Origin: Oehlia diaphana
Taxonomy: Eukaryota > Glomeromycota > Glomeromycetes > Glomerales > Glomeraceae
Reading direction: 5' to 3'
Assembly: GCA_003833135.1 (NCBI GenBank)
Contig: QZLH01000225.1
Coordinates: 82,896-120,675, forward strand
Length of the DNA stretch: 37,780 nt
Shown one piece after another: positions 1 through 11,057 of the stretch (position 1 is the stretch's first letter; every line of letters starts with the position of its first letter). A program made the position numbers and the translations under genes. Under the pieces are notes generated by a model. That model had not been told where the DNA came from. It saw nothing but the letters and a program-made list of their open reading frames with translations, and searched no databases.

Positions 1-719
1 AAAAAAAAAAAAAAAAAAAATAATAATAATTTATAAATTCTAATTTTTAAAAACATAGACGATTTCTATTTATATACTATATGTTTGAATACAATTCCAA
101 AAAAAGTAAATTTTTATGCTGATCATTTAATGTTAAAATTTAACAAAAAAAAGCAAAAAAAAAATTGTTAAATAACTCAAAAAAAACCATCTATAACATA
201 CTAAGTAAACTTACAGAACAAACCAAAATACACCTAATATACATTTCTTTTAAAGATTTATTTATTAGAATTTTTTTTACAAAATTTTTTTATCAAATCA
301 CGTGATATGTATTTCAAACATTAGTGTATATTAAGAAATTTTCTTAAAAATATAATACCATTATCAAATTTACAATTTTTAAAAATTATAAAAAAACTTA
401 AATTTAAATTACAAAAATCTCCTTATTTTTTTTTTTAAAAAAAAAAAGTTCACACATTTTATTAAATAAATAGAAAAGAATATTAAAAACTATTAAAACA
501 AAAATCTCTTTTTATCTGTATCTTTTAATAATAATAATATATTATTATAGACATACTTTTCAGTATACAAAAAAAGTAAATTTACTTTTTTTATAATATT
601 GAAAATAAATTAGTAAAAAATAAATTAAAAAATTTATTACTTTTTTTAAAATTTTTATTATTATTAAAAATACTGATAAACAAATTTTTTACTGATAAAA
701 TAATAAAAATTAAATATAG
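1..719. other. AT-rich intergenic stretch
   Basis: Starts with a poly-A run and holds mostly A/T homopolymers and short ATT repeats. I see no credible coding sequence on either strand. Its last four bases (716-719, ATAG) are the left copy of the target-site repeat of the retrotransposon that follows. Confidence 0.7.
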
Positions 720-1285
720 TGTAATAACCAAAAATTAATCAACAGATAAATAATTAGCTGATGAGTAAACATTTAACCGAAGGAAAAATATTTAATCGAA
801 ATAGTTAAAAAGAAATGATAAAATATAGTTACATAATATTATTTATAGTTATTTATTTTTAGAATAATTTTATTTATAGTTTAATTTAGTTTAGTCACAA
901 GATAGTCACATGATAATATAGAAAAGATAGAAATAGTAAAAATAGTTTTCTTAAATTGTTATAAAAAGGAGTAGTTTTCGATAAGATTTCCACATTCCAG
1001 TTCTTTCCAGTCCAGTTTATTTTAATAAAAGTAATAAATAATTAAATTTGTCAACAAATCTTAACACATTCTTTTTGCCGTTTTCTTATGAGTAAAACGT
1101 GCCTCAATAATTTTATTGATTAAATAAATAAAATGTAGAGAAACTATCGCAAATTGCAATTCTAGTAAAAAATTTTAATTTTTGTTATAATTTTTGTTCT
1201 AACCAAGCGATGTTATTTTAAGAACTCTCACCACGTCAGTGGCAACATACAATAAATTTTTATCCTATGGGCGGCGGGTGTCACA
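720..1285 (+). repeat. LTR 1 (5' outer LTR)
   Basis: 566 bp, starting TGTAATAACC and ending GGTGTCACA. It holds AATAAA-type sequences in its middle part. It is near-identical to LTR2 and LTR3; the differences seen are mostly single bases and a short indel at the TTCTTTCCAG motif. Confidence 0.8.
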
Positions 1286-1581
1286 TTTTTGGTGCATGCT
1301 CCGAGAAGTTAAAAGATTGTCATCTTTATACGAAATCTAAATGAGAAAATAAAAGTTATTAAAAGAAAACAAGATTTAAGAAAAAGTCATGTAATAATAG
1401 TATGAAAAAGGACTATTACAAATAATAAAAGAAAAATTGCAGTAATAATTGTAATTATCATGAAAAATTATTATAAGAAAATAAGATTTTAAGAGAAAGT
1501 CAAGTGGTAATATCATAAAAAAGGGATATTACGAGTAATAATATGAGAAAATACTATGAGAAAAATGAAGAAAAATAAAAA

Positions 1582-1728
1582 GGACCGTATTATGTACATG
1601 AAGTAATAGTAAATGGATCATATAAGATTAAAGAATTAAATGGAAGAATTCTTAAAAGACCAGTAAATGGAGAATTGTTAAAAGAATATTTTGATAGAGA
1701 AATGTTTGAACCACGTATAATAATATAA
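1582..1728 (+). pseudogene. Integrase C-terminal remnant (GPY/F module)
   Basis: A 48-codon open stretch reads GPYYVHEVIVNGSYKIKELN, then GRILKRPVNGELLKEYF and a short tail to TAA. The GPY motif, NGSYKI and the LKRPVNGELLKEYF end match what I know of the C-terminus of Ty3/Gypsy integrases, where this module lies after the catalytic core. There is an in-frame stop two codons upstream of the GGA codon and the sequence before it is leader, so everything upstream in pol was deleted. The purine tract and LTR2 follow within 65 bp, as expected for the end of pol. Confidence 0.8.
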
Positions 1729-1789
1729 TATGTTTGAGACCTGAATTCGATTCTTAAATTTATGGGACATAAATTTTTCAAGAGGAGGA

Positions 1790-2341
1790 TAAATGAAAAT
1801 TAATCAACAGATAAATAATTAGCCGATGGGTAAACATTTAACCGAAGGAAAAATATTTAACCGAAATAGTTAAAAAGAAATGATAGAATATAGTTACACA
1901 ATATTATTTATAGTTATTTATTTTTAGAATAATTTTATTTATAGTTTAGTTTAGTTTAGTCATGAGATAGTCACATGATAATATAGAAAAGATAGAAATA
2001 GTAGAAATAGTTTTCTTAAATTGTTATAAAAAGGAGTGGTTTTCGATAAGATTTCCACATTCCAGTCCAGTTTATTTTAATAAAGGTAATAAATAATTAA
2101 ATCCGTCAACAAATTTTAACACATTCTTTTTGCCATTTTCTTATGAGTAAAACGTGCTACAATAATTTTATTATTGGTTAATAATTAAAATATGGGAAAC
2201 TATCGCAATTTGAAATTTTGGTAAGAAATTTTAATTTTTGTTATAATTTTTGTTTTAACTAAGCAATGTTATTTTAAGAACTCTCATCATGTCAGTGGCA
2301 ACATACGATAAATTTTTATCCTATGGGCGGCGGGTGTCACA
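1790..2341 (+). repeat. LTR 2 (middle LTR)
   Basis: Preceded directly by the purine tract. Its first bases differ from LTR1: the TGTAATAACC start is damaged to TAAATG. It runs through the same body to GGTGTCACA at 2341. The leader with a second primer-binding-like site (TGGTGCATGATCCGAG) follows. Confidence 0.8.
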
Positions 2342-3061
2342 TTTTTGGTGCATGATCCGAGAAGTTAAAAGATTTTTGTCTTCATACAAAATCTAAATGA
2401 GAAAATAAAAGTTATCAAAAGAAAATGAGATTTAAGAAAAAGTCATGTAGTAATAGTATGAAAAAGGACTATTACAAGTAATAAAAGAAAAATTGCAGTG
2501 ATAATTGTGATTATCATGAGAAAATTATTATAAGAAATAAGACTTTAAGAGAAAGTCATGTAGTAATATCATGAAAAAAGGATATTACGAGTAATAATAT
2601 GAGAAAATATTATGAGAAAAAGAAGAAAAATGTTACTATGTATGAAAAAGGACATAGTAAAAGAAAATTTATAAAGAAATATTGAAATTTTAACGTAATA
2701 AAAGAATTATAAGTTGAAATAAAAATAATATCTTGTTATAGTTGTGTCACTAGGGTGCTATGTCAACAGAAAATTTAGTACGTTGATCACTTAAAAATCT
2801 GTAGCTATCCAATTATAACATAAAAGATAATAATGAATAATATGAAATGAAAAAAAATGTTAAAAATATTGTTAAATGATAAAGAAAATCAAATTAATAA
2901 AATATTTAATGAAGTAAATGAGGTAATAATGTAATTAAATAAATAATTGTGTAATTAATGACATAAATATTATAAGAAATAATAGAATAAATAAAATTAC
3001 GAAGTTAAAAATGAATTATAATAGAAATAAAAATTATAAAAAAGTTTTGATTGTATGTAAA

Positions 3062-3143
3062 ACTAGGAGAACCCTAGTATAAATAAGTCTTAATTGTTGG
3101 TGGTTATATTAGTCTGGTACTGGGTGGCCCCAGTATAAATAAG
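3062..3143 (+). promoter_or_regulatory. Duplicated hairpin plus TATA-like motif inside the retroelement
   Basis: Two units 56 bp apart each have a short inverted repeat ending in TATAAATAAG. Unit 1 has ACTAGG (3062-3067) and CCTAGT (3073-3078). Unit 2 has ACTGGG (3119-3124) and CCCAGT (3129-3134). The difference at position four is compensated in the other arm (A-T to G-C). This looks like a kept stem or protein-binding dyad at a start of transcription. The function is inferred. Confidence 0.4.
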
Positions 3144-3236
3144 CCCTAGCTTTAACCACAAGATATTTGCGCATATTAAAATTTATAGATGAGATCATGA
3201 TCAAAAAGTTTATTATAGAATGTATATTATAAAATN

Positions 3237-3745
3237 CCGAAGGAAAAATATTTAACCGAAATAGTTAAAAAGAAATGATAGAATATAGTTACACAATATT
3301 ATTTATAGTTATTTATTTTTAGAATAATTTTATTTATAGTTTAGTTTAGTTTAGTCATGAGATAGTCACATGATAATATAGAAAAGATAGAAATAGTAGA
3401 AATAGTTTTCTTAAATTGTTATAAAAAGGAGTGGTTTTCGACAAGATTTTCACATTCCAGTTCTTTCCAGTCCAGTTTATTTTAATAAAAGTAATAAATA
3501 ATTAAATTTGTCAACAAATCTTAACACATTCTTTTTGCCGTTTTCTTATGAGTAAAACGTGCCTCAATAATTTTATTGATTAAATAAATAAAATATAGAG
3601 AAACTATCACAAATTGAAATTCTAGTAAGAAATTTTAATTTTTGTTATAATTTTTGTTCTAACCAAGCGATGTTATTTTAAGAACTTTCACCATGTCGGT
3701 GGCAATATACAATAAATTTTTATCCTATGGGCGGTGGGTGTCACA
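3237..3745 (+). repeat. LTR 3 (3' outer LTR, 5' end missing)
   Basis: Starts about 53 bp into the LTR, directly after an unresolved base (N) at 3236. It ends GGTGTCACA at 3745, followed by the ATAG target-site repeat. The missing start probably reflects an assembly join, not a biological deletion. Confidence 0.8.
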
Positions 3746-3749
3746 ATAG

Positions 3750-6370
3750 TAATAATTTAGAAAAATAAATTAAAATGGCAAATAACATTTAGTTATTAAA
3801 TAAATATATAGTAGTAACTGAATTTTCAATTTTATTTATTGTATTTAATTGTATTTAAGCTATATTTTTAAATATTATTTTTATATTTTAGTAAAAAGTA
3901 GGTATAATTAACATGTTAAAAAAATTTAAGAAATATCAAAATTAAAATTAGTTTAGATTTTATTATAATTAATATTTTAAATTTAGAAAATTTTTTTCAT
4001 TAAGAGAATTTTCTTTTTTTCATTATTTTTTATAAATTGCTAAAAAGAACTTACAGAAGGTAATTAAAATTATCTGGCCAGTTATTTTGCTAAAATTTTA
4101 TAGATTATGATATGTTAATGTATATAAATAAAATATAATTTTGTATTTATAATCAATAAGTAAATTCCAATACTTCAAATTATTCAAAAATATTAAATCA
4201 ACTATTATATGAATTTTATAAATTTTACAATTTTGTATAAACAAATTTAAAAATTTTAAAAATATCATAATTCTGCCAATATTAATCTGATAGACCTGTG
4301 CTTACTATCATTCAAATTGTCTTAATGAGACAGATCAAAAGAGCAAGTTATAAATTATAAAATTGCAATTACAAAATCAGAATATATTATAGGTGACATT
4401 TAGGCTTTTAGAGCATAATTATGTGATGAATATCGATTCTGCAAATATTAAATTATTACCATTCAAATCCTTTTAGTGAGATGAATCTGATAAATCCAAA
4501 ATTACAATATTTCAATTACTGGATTTCAAAATAACTTTAATATATAATTTTAAATTTTAAAATTTGCAAATTTTACATACTTGAAAAATTTTATAATTTA
4601 TATAGTATTAATATCTATAATTAATATGCAATATTATAGCATAATACTTTTTCAATATTATATTTGCATATCTTATTAAATTTTCTGATAAAACTACTTG
4701 AAAGGAACTATGTCAAAGATGTATTGAAATGTATTCCTTCAGAATACTATTATACTATAAAAAATCTATTAATAACATATCTTATTGAATTGGAAAGTTA
4801 TTTTGCAAATGAAGATAGAATTTATTATTAAAATTTTATCTAAATTAGTAAACAAAGACATAATGAATTTGTTTAACTTAAATTGTATTACTACTATATT
4901 ATATATATATATATAAGTTTTTTCAACTTAAAAAGTGGCTGGATAATTTGATCACCTTCTATATTTATAATTAAAAAAGGGATTTATCTATTTAATTATA
5001 TTTATATTTTTAATTTTAATGATTTTTTTCCATTTTAAAAGATGTTTTATTTTAAAAAATGATTAAGAAGTAAGAACAAAAATTACAAAATCTTGGTTTT
5101 ATATATTTTATAATTATACTAATTAATTTAAACAATTTATAACTAATTATAACTACCATAATAAGTAAATATTAAAAATAAGCAAATTGTAAAATTTTAT
5201 AAAATTTTAACCATAGATTAATAAATGTATTATAATTAAAATAATACTTATAATGAAAAGAATCTTACACAACAAATTAAATGATCATAAACTAAGATTT
5301 AGTGTGATTTTGCTATAATATTGAACAAATATTTTGTATCTAAAAATAAGCAATTCATAATAAAAACAGGTTGCATAATCTTTCTAATTTTCTAATAGTG
5401 TTATTTACTTGTGTATATACCTTTTTCCTGCTGATGCATTATAGATACAATATGTAACAATAAATTCTTCTAATAAAATAATCTTCATGTATAGTTTCTA
5501 GCAAAGTAATAGTAATGTAAATGTTATTTCATTTTTAAGTAATAGCATGAGCATTTTTCCAATTTGAAGTTATTAATTGTTTTCAAATTGGTAAATAGGT
5601 TCCATTGAAAAAAACATAAATACTATCAAATTTCTTTGGCAGTAAAAAATCTGAAATGTAAAAAAAATACAAAAAATAAAAATTCCTTTATATTTCTGTA
5701 AAGTACGTTAGTTCATGGCAAAATTATCAGTCTGATTAATCGTAAAAATTGACGCATAAAAAACACTGCTAAATTGGAATAATTGTTAAGCACAATCATT
5801 TTACTATAGCTAGTAAAATAAAGGTATAACTTGAAGAAAAAATCCAGAATTTGATAATTATTTGTCATGAACTTAAAAACCTTAGTTTTATATTCATTCA
5901 TCTTAGGAGAGTTCCTTTTTGACATAAAAAGTAAAAGAAAACCGATTGTCTTAGGTTTATAATTATATGAATTATAATTGGAAAAAAGTGGTATTTTTTG
6001 ATAAAACTACAGTTCAAATATTTTGTAATACTATTCTGCATATTCATATGATGAAAAACCCATTACACTGATGATAAAACATCCCTTTAAAGTTCATATT
6101 TGGAGTGCAATCAGAAATGATAAAGATTGAAAACATGAATGATAAGATGGCAGTTGCTTTATATACAAAACTGACAGAGAAAATAGTATCTTGCAATCAA
6201 TGAAGAACGGCTCTTTCTTTTAAGATCTACTGAATATAATTATAATGTATATAAATTTTCAAGAAAACAAATCAAACAGAGGTTGAAAGGTAGGCATAAG
6301 TAACAATAATATTAAGGTTATTTTTAAAAAATTATTTCCAATGACTCAGGTAATAATTATAATGATGAAA
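3750..6370. other. AT-rich intergenic region
   Basis: No supported gene. The open frames here are short and A/T-driven. Two diverged copies of one sequence lie about 155 bp apart (near 4275-4350 and 4440-4510; both share ACCATTCAAAT/ATCATTCAAAT and AGTGAGA(T/C)... boxes). A short TA repeat lies near 4900. Confidence 0.6.
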
Positions 6371-6619
6371 ATCTTCCCCAGTATCGCCAGAAAATTTTTT
6401 CACCCCACGTGCCCCTAAATAATTTGTCACCCATGTCACATCCCTCCACTTTCTCATTTTTTATAAGTATTCTGGGAACTTAGATTTTTTTCGGTGTCTA
6501 AAATCCTATTTGTCACTCTTTATTCGTCACATGGTTGATTTCTTAATTCCAGCCAAATCTCATAATGCCGGCCAAAGTCACGTGGAGGTGAAAAATTTTC
6601 TGCCGATACTGGGGTAGAT
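6371..6619. mobile_element. MITE with 36-bp terminal inverted repeats
   Basis: The left arm, 6376-6411 (CCCCAGTATCGCCAG... to CCCCACGTG), is the near-perfect reverse complement of the right arm, 6579-6614 (CACGTGGAGG... to CGATACTGGGG). The match extends outward to ATCT/AGAT with one mismatch. The interior of ~170 bp has no ORF. No clear target-site duplication could be seen. It is a non-coding DNA-transposon derivative of unknown superfamily, about 240 bp long and visibly less AT-rich than its surroundings. Confidence 0.8.
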
Positions 6620-7267
6620 GATGACGAAACTCAATGACAGGTGAAAAATCCCCTTGTAGTAATAATGGCTGTTTGAACGTTGGGAAGATCGGTCACATGG
6701 TACCCTTGAAACGAAATTTAGTATGCATATTGGGTATTCTTAATGTTATTATATATATTAATCCTAAAAAATGTGATGATGCTAAAGAGATGGTGAAGAT
6801 GCGGATATGACTAAATTATATGAAGAAATGATCCTTAGCTTTCTTTTTTTCTTTTTTTTTTTTTTAATGCCATTTAATTAAATTTTCTTTGAGGGCATGA
6901 TTTCATTATCCAATGGTATTGAAAAGAAATTAAACTTACAATTTTCCTTATATAAATATTTATAATAAAAAAAAATGTTTAAGACTAAATGCTTACTTCT
7001 TCTCAATAACTTAAATTTCGGCAGATTATAGGTAAAAATGATCTGAAGCCTGATTGGTGAAACATTTTAAAATTTTGTACGAGGGATCACGCATAATGGT
7101 ATAAATTCTAACTCCGAACTCCGTAAATATTCTTAAATTCTTAATTCTTTAAAAATTCAAATTTATTTTACTGTAATAAAAGTTCACTTTTCTTTTTCGT
7201 TAATTATAAGGTAAACATTATTTGAAATGAATGAAGATTATGGTGTGATTTATTCAAATTAATTATT
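6620..7267. other. Intergenic region with the kinase promoter
   Basis: No coding sequence seen. The last 220 bp carry an inverted CCAAT box and a TATA-like box and probably form the promoter and 5' leader of the kinase gene. Confidence 0.5.
7053..7106 (+). promoter_or_regulatory. Putative kinase promoter (inverted CCAAT box and TATA-like box)
   Basis: ATTGG (7053-7057, inverted CCAAT) lies 43 bp before TATAAAT (7100-7106). The latter is 162 bp upstream of the chosen ATG at 7268. Spacing and order suit a eukaryotic promoter; this is motif-based only. Confidence 0.35.
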
Positions 7268-7390
7268 ATGGCAAATAATTTATGGAAAGAGATTGATTTT
7301 GATAATTATCAGGTAATATACAACAAAAAATTTTGTTGTTGAATTTTTTATAATTTAAAGTAATAATAATTTTTAACTATTTTTTTTAAA

Positions 7391-7426
<36 letters not shown>

Positions 7427-8938
7427 GTATCATGTTACAATTTCTTCTATTAATTTAGAGGAAACTATTGAAAATAATAAGATAGTTAAAATAGAAGATT
7501 TGAAAAAAAGAAAAGATGCGTATGGAACGTGTGGAGAATGTAACAGTCCTGGTACAGGAAGCAAATGGTGTCGAACTTGTAATGCTAAAAGATTTAAAGA
7601 AAATTTTAGTAATTGGACTAGTGAACATAAAGAAATTGATGAATTAATAAGAGAATCACAGATTAACGCTGTATATCATAAGAAATGTCTTGAATGGATA
7701 CCTTTTGAAGATTTTGAAGGGGTTACTCCTAAAGCCAAAGGTGGGTTTGGAGAAATTTATGAAGCCAAATGGCCCAAAGGGTACATTTGTTATTGGGACA
7801 TCGAAAATAAAGAATGGAATAGGAGGTCAAATATCAAAGTTGCATTGAAGAAATTAGATGATTTTTCTGATAGGATTACAGAATTTTTAAATGAGGTAAT
7901 TGAAATAGAAATAACAATTTAGAATTTTTATTTATACTATTATTTTGTATTTTATTAAAAAAAAAAATCAACTATTTTTTTTTTTATGTAGATTAAATCT
8001 CATCTCGATATTTATCTTACGGACGTTATTCAATGTTATGGGATAACTAAAAATAAAGTTTCAGGAAAATATATATATATGATGGTTTTACAATTCTGTG
8101 AAAATGGAAATTTAAGAGAATATTTAAATAAATCTGAAAATTATTTAGATTATGAATCAAAAATTGAGCATTTATATATGATCGCGAGAGGACTTTCTGA
8201 TATTCATAATGCTGGAAAAGTTCATAGAGACATTCATCCAGGAAATATATTATTTTGGAGCGCTTCATATATAAGTGATTTAGGAATGTGTCAACGAGAA
8301 AAAGATGGAAAACAAAATGAAATATTTGGAGCATTACGTTATATGGCGCCAGAAGTTTTACGAGGAAACAAATATACAAAAGCAGCAGATATTTACTCAT
8401 TTGGAATAGTAATGCATGAATTTATCTCAGAAGAGATTCCATATAATAAAGCTACACATGATAATAAAACTATTCAAGATAATAAATTATTAGCTTTATC
8501 AATATGTGATAATGGGGTTAGACCGGAAATTTCTGAAGATATACCAAAATTACTTGTAGATTTAATTACAAAATGTTGGGATGGTAAAGCAGAAAATCGA
8601 CCAACTGCTAAAGAATTATGTCAAAAATTAAAGAAATTGGATGATGAAATAAAAAACCATGAAGATGAAGATAACGAAGATAATGATAATAATGAACGTA
8701 ATAAGGACAACAAGAGTAAATGTAGCGGAATTCGTTCTCAAATAAAAGAATGTGAAAATTTTAGAAAAAAAGAAAAAATCAAATCAAAAAATAATTTAGA
8801 TCCAGAAGCTTATATTAGTAAATCATTATCAGGTGAATTTATTTTTCATTATTATAATTTTATTTTATTTTTTTATTTTTATTTTTTTATTAACTTTTTT
8901 TTTCAGTTATTTCAGATTGTTTGAGTTGTAAAATTTAA
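7268..8938 (+). CDS. Protein kinase with N-terminal Cys-pair (zinc-ribbon-like) region
   Basis: Four-exon model: 7268-7312, 7461-7895, 7992-8832 and 8907-8938. All introns are GT-AG, the frame stays open throughout, and the product is 450 residues. The N-terminus has two Cys pairs (C39/C42 and C52/C55; CGEC and CRTC) followed by RF..NF..WTS, a layout I recognise from the large expanded kinase family of Rhizophagus. Kinase features are complete: glycine loop GGFGEIY (~109-115), VALK Lys145, Glu160 at the exon 2/3 join, HRD 238-240 with Asn245, DLG 256-258 and APE 279-281. The catalytic loop reads HRDIHPGN, with His in place of the usual Lys, and DFG is DLG; both are common in tyrosine-kinase-like families, so it is probably active on Ser/Thr. 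An Asp/Asn/Glu-rich tail (~350-385) and a short ISDCLSCKI end follow. AATAAA lies at 9055. The first intron could use AG at 7458, but that frame hits a stop; AG at 7460 fits. Partners and substrate are unknown. Confidence 0.88.
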
Positions 8939-8984
8939 AGAAAAATTTTTTTGAACTATTAAGCGTCGTAATCCTGTTATATTT

Positions 8985-9015
<31 letters not shown>

Positions 9016-9736
9016 TTATTTATTATCCTTACTCAAATTAGTCTAAGATTGTAAAATAAAAAAAAATTAATATTATTAACGTTTATATCCTACCAGCTAC
9101 CTATTAAGGTATTTATAATCATATATTCGTTTATTTATTTTTATATGTAATTATTTTGTTAAAATCTCCGAACATTTAATTTAGATTATCTTATTTGCAG
9201 CTTTACAGCACCAAAAATTATGATGAACGTTCATATAGATTAATTTTTTATTTCGGACTAAAAAAAAGAAATTAATTTAGTTCCTAATGGATCTTCTAAT
9301 CATCCGAATATTATTAATTCCGACCGACATTAAATATCTCTGCCGGGATTAAATGATTTGATCGTCATTCTCATATACTATAAATATCATCGTAAATTAC
9401 CATTGTAAATCGGAAATCGGAATCCTATTCTCAATGTTTAATTTTCAATGCCAAAAAGTAATTTACTGTTTATTTATTCCTAAAAGCGTATTAGTAAGTT
9501 TATTTCTTTTTATATTATTTTTTGATTAATGCATCTGAAAATCACGGACTGTAATAATGACGGAATTTTTGGAGTTTTTAATCATTTTAACGATTTAATC
9601 ATTTAATATGGCCCATTTTATATTAAAATAGAAATAACTTACCAAATGTGACAAATGTTTGTATTATCATAATAAGATCATATGACACTTTTTTGTATTA
9701 TTTTTTATTTGTTATTCAATGGTGATCAAATACTAC
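8939..9736. other. Intergenic region with an ATTT microsatellite
   Basis: Contains the kinase 3' end with AATAAA at 9055-9060, and an (ATTT)n microsatellite at about 8986-9025. No gene seen. Confidence 0.6.
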
Positions 9737-9745
9737 TATATAAAG
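9737..9745 (+). promoter_or_regulatory. TATA box of the small membrane-protein gene
   Basis: TATATAAAG, followed by a pyrimidine-rich leader (~9768-9800) that often marks strongly transcribed fungal genes. A probable 5'UTR intron runs from GTAAGT at 9841 to TTAG at 9924, 12 nt before the start codon. Confidence 0.55.
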
Positions 9746-9936
9746 CAAGCAATTATTTTCGAGTCCTGTTTTTTTTTTCTTTTTTCTTTTCTTTTTAATT
9801 CTTTTAAACTAATTAAAAGGATATAATAATATTTTATAATGTAAGTATTTGAGTAAAATAATTGTTTTTTTCGTTGCGCGAAATAAATGTATTTATTTAT
9901 TGACTTTAAAATTAAAAAATTTAGACGAAAAATTAT

Positions 9937-10362
9937 ATGTATATAATGATTAAATCATCTCAAATAAGGTTTTTCTTCATTAATCTTATAATTTTATCCC
10001 TATCTCAAATTACATACTCAATACCTATAAATCGAAATCGAGGATGGGTATTTTGGTATTATTCAAATAATGGACAAAGAGATTGTGCAAATTATTGTAT
10101 TCTCACTTTCTCCATTGTAGGAGTTATAATTTTATTATTAATTTTATGTGGAATTTTAAGCTGTTATCGTATAAAGAGACAAGCTTTAAAAGATGGATAT
10201 CCTTCGTTTAAAAGCTATTCTTTTTTCAGTAAGGAAATGGATAAAAATGAGACGAATGGAAATGAGAAAAATGATAAAAGTAATAATAATAAAAAAGGCA
10301 AAAAAAGTGGTAAAGGTGGAAGGAGTGATAGTATGTCAGAAGTTCTCACTCCAAAGAGTTAG
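9937..10362 (+). CDS. Small single-pass membrane protein with signal peptide
   Basis: 141 residues, of unknown family. The first ~28 residues are a classic signal sequence (IRFFFINLIILSLSQITYS, then IPIN). A short outer segment with two Cys (DCANYC) precedes a transmembrane helix at about 55-76 (ILTFSIVGVIILLLILCGIL). A basic stop-transfer end (CYRIKRQALK) follows, then a polar, Lys/Asn/Ser/Gly-rich tail to residue 141. This suggests a type I membrane protein of the secretory pathway or plasma membrane with a charged cytoplasmic tail. A Met at residue 4 could be the true start. The TATA box, pyrimidine leader, 5'UTR intron and AATAAA at 10446 all support a real gene. Confidence 0.72.
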   Translation: MYIMIKSSQIRFFFINLIILSLSQITYSIPINRNRGWVFWYYSNNGQRDCANYCILTFSIVGVIILLLILCGILSCYRIKRQALKDGYPSFKSYSFFSKEMDKNETNGNEKNDKSNNNKKGKKSGKGGRSDSMSEVLTPKS

Positions 10363-11057
10363 GAAGTAAATATTTCTTTCTTTTTTCTATATTTCCCTTT
10401 TCATTTTAATCTTAATATCATGTATATATTTTTTTTTTACCTATAAATAAAATATGTTATATGTTATAATGTTAGTAAAAATGATTAAAGTTATTATACG
10501 GCGTTCCGGATAATGACATTATGCGAGTGAGATTGATTGGCAATGCTGATAATAATTTAGGAATTCATCGTCATGAACTAACCACACAAATGCTTGAATG
10601 TTTCCGTTGCTCCTAATATGGTTAGTGCAGTTAGTGGCAATTAGTACAGACTTTGGCTGGTTTTTTGTCAAATTCTTTGTGATTTGGATGGAATCAAAAG
10701 TTAGACAGTTTAAATATGTAATGTAAAACAAAAACGCCCACATGTGGTGCAGCAAAAAAAAATAGGTATATATTAAGAAAAAAAAAAGGAAATTTATTCT
10801 TTTTTTTTTTTTACTTGATAGGGGAAATAATTTCGCAAATAGAAAATTTAATGCATATTATGAGAATAGTATACTACAGGGTAATACTTAATGCGAATGT
10901 TAAGACAAGTTTTATCTAATTGAAATGTATGAATCAATTTCTATTATTTCTATTTAATATAATTTCTATTATTCTATCTCTATATCTCTATAACTTGAAA
11001 ACTATTAATTATGCCATGCTGTATAATTGCTATTTACTATTAAATGTGAAATTATTG
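10363..11057. other. Intergenic region; one unassigned open frame
   Basis: AATAAA (10446-10451) ends the upstream gene. A slightly GC-richer patch at about 10497-10755 holds a 78-codon minus-strand open frame (10519-10755). Its end reads NIQAFVWLVHDDEFLNYYQH, but I cannot tie it to a family. It may be a remnant or chance. The rest is A/T runs. Confidence 0.4.

Larger units (their letters stand above)
720..3745 (+). mobile_element. Composite Ty3/Gypsy-type LTR retrotransposon, three LTRs, non-autonomous
   Basis: Three related copies of one ~560-bp LTR lie in direct orientation (720-1285, 1790-2341, 3237-3745). The LTR begins TGTAATAACC and ends GGTGTCACA, so it has TG...CA ends. The whole block is flanked by ATAG at 716-719 and 3746-3749. 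Between LTR1 and LTR2 are a leader and the last part of pol, ending in a purine tract (AAGAGGAGGA, 1780-1789) just before LTR2. A primer-binding-site-like TGGTGCATGCTCCGAGA lies at 1290-1306, 4 nt after LTR1, with a near copy after LTR2 at 2346. The gag, protease, RT and RNase H regions are missing, so the copy cannot move by itself. The LTR-internal-LTR-internal-LTR order suggests recombination between two copies of the element. The Ty3/Gypsy assignment rests on the GPY/F-type integrase end. Confidence 0.82.

Noticed and set aside
1590..1781. 63-codon minus-strand frame over the integrase remnant
   Set aside because: Antisense to the clear GPY-type integrase end.
8047..8400. 117-codon minus-strand frame in the kinase gene
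   Set aside because: Lies wholly antisense to the kinase catalytic exon, which has a complete motif set.
10519..10755. 78-codon minus-strand frame in a GC-richer patch
   Set aside because: No recognisable motif, no splice or promoter support. Kept only as a note in the intergenic entry.
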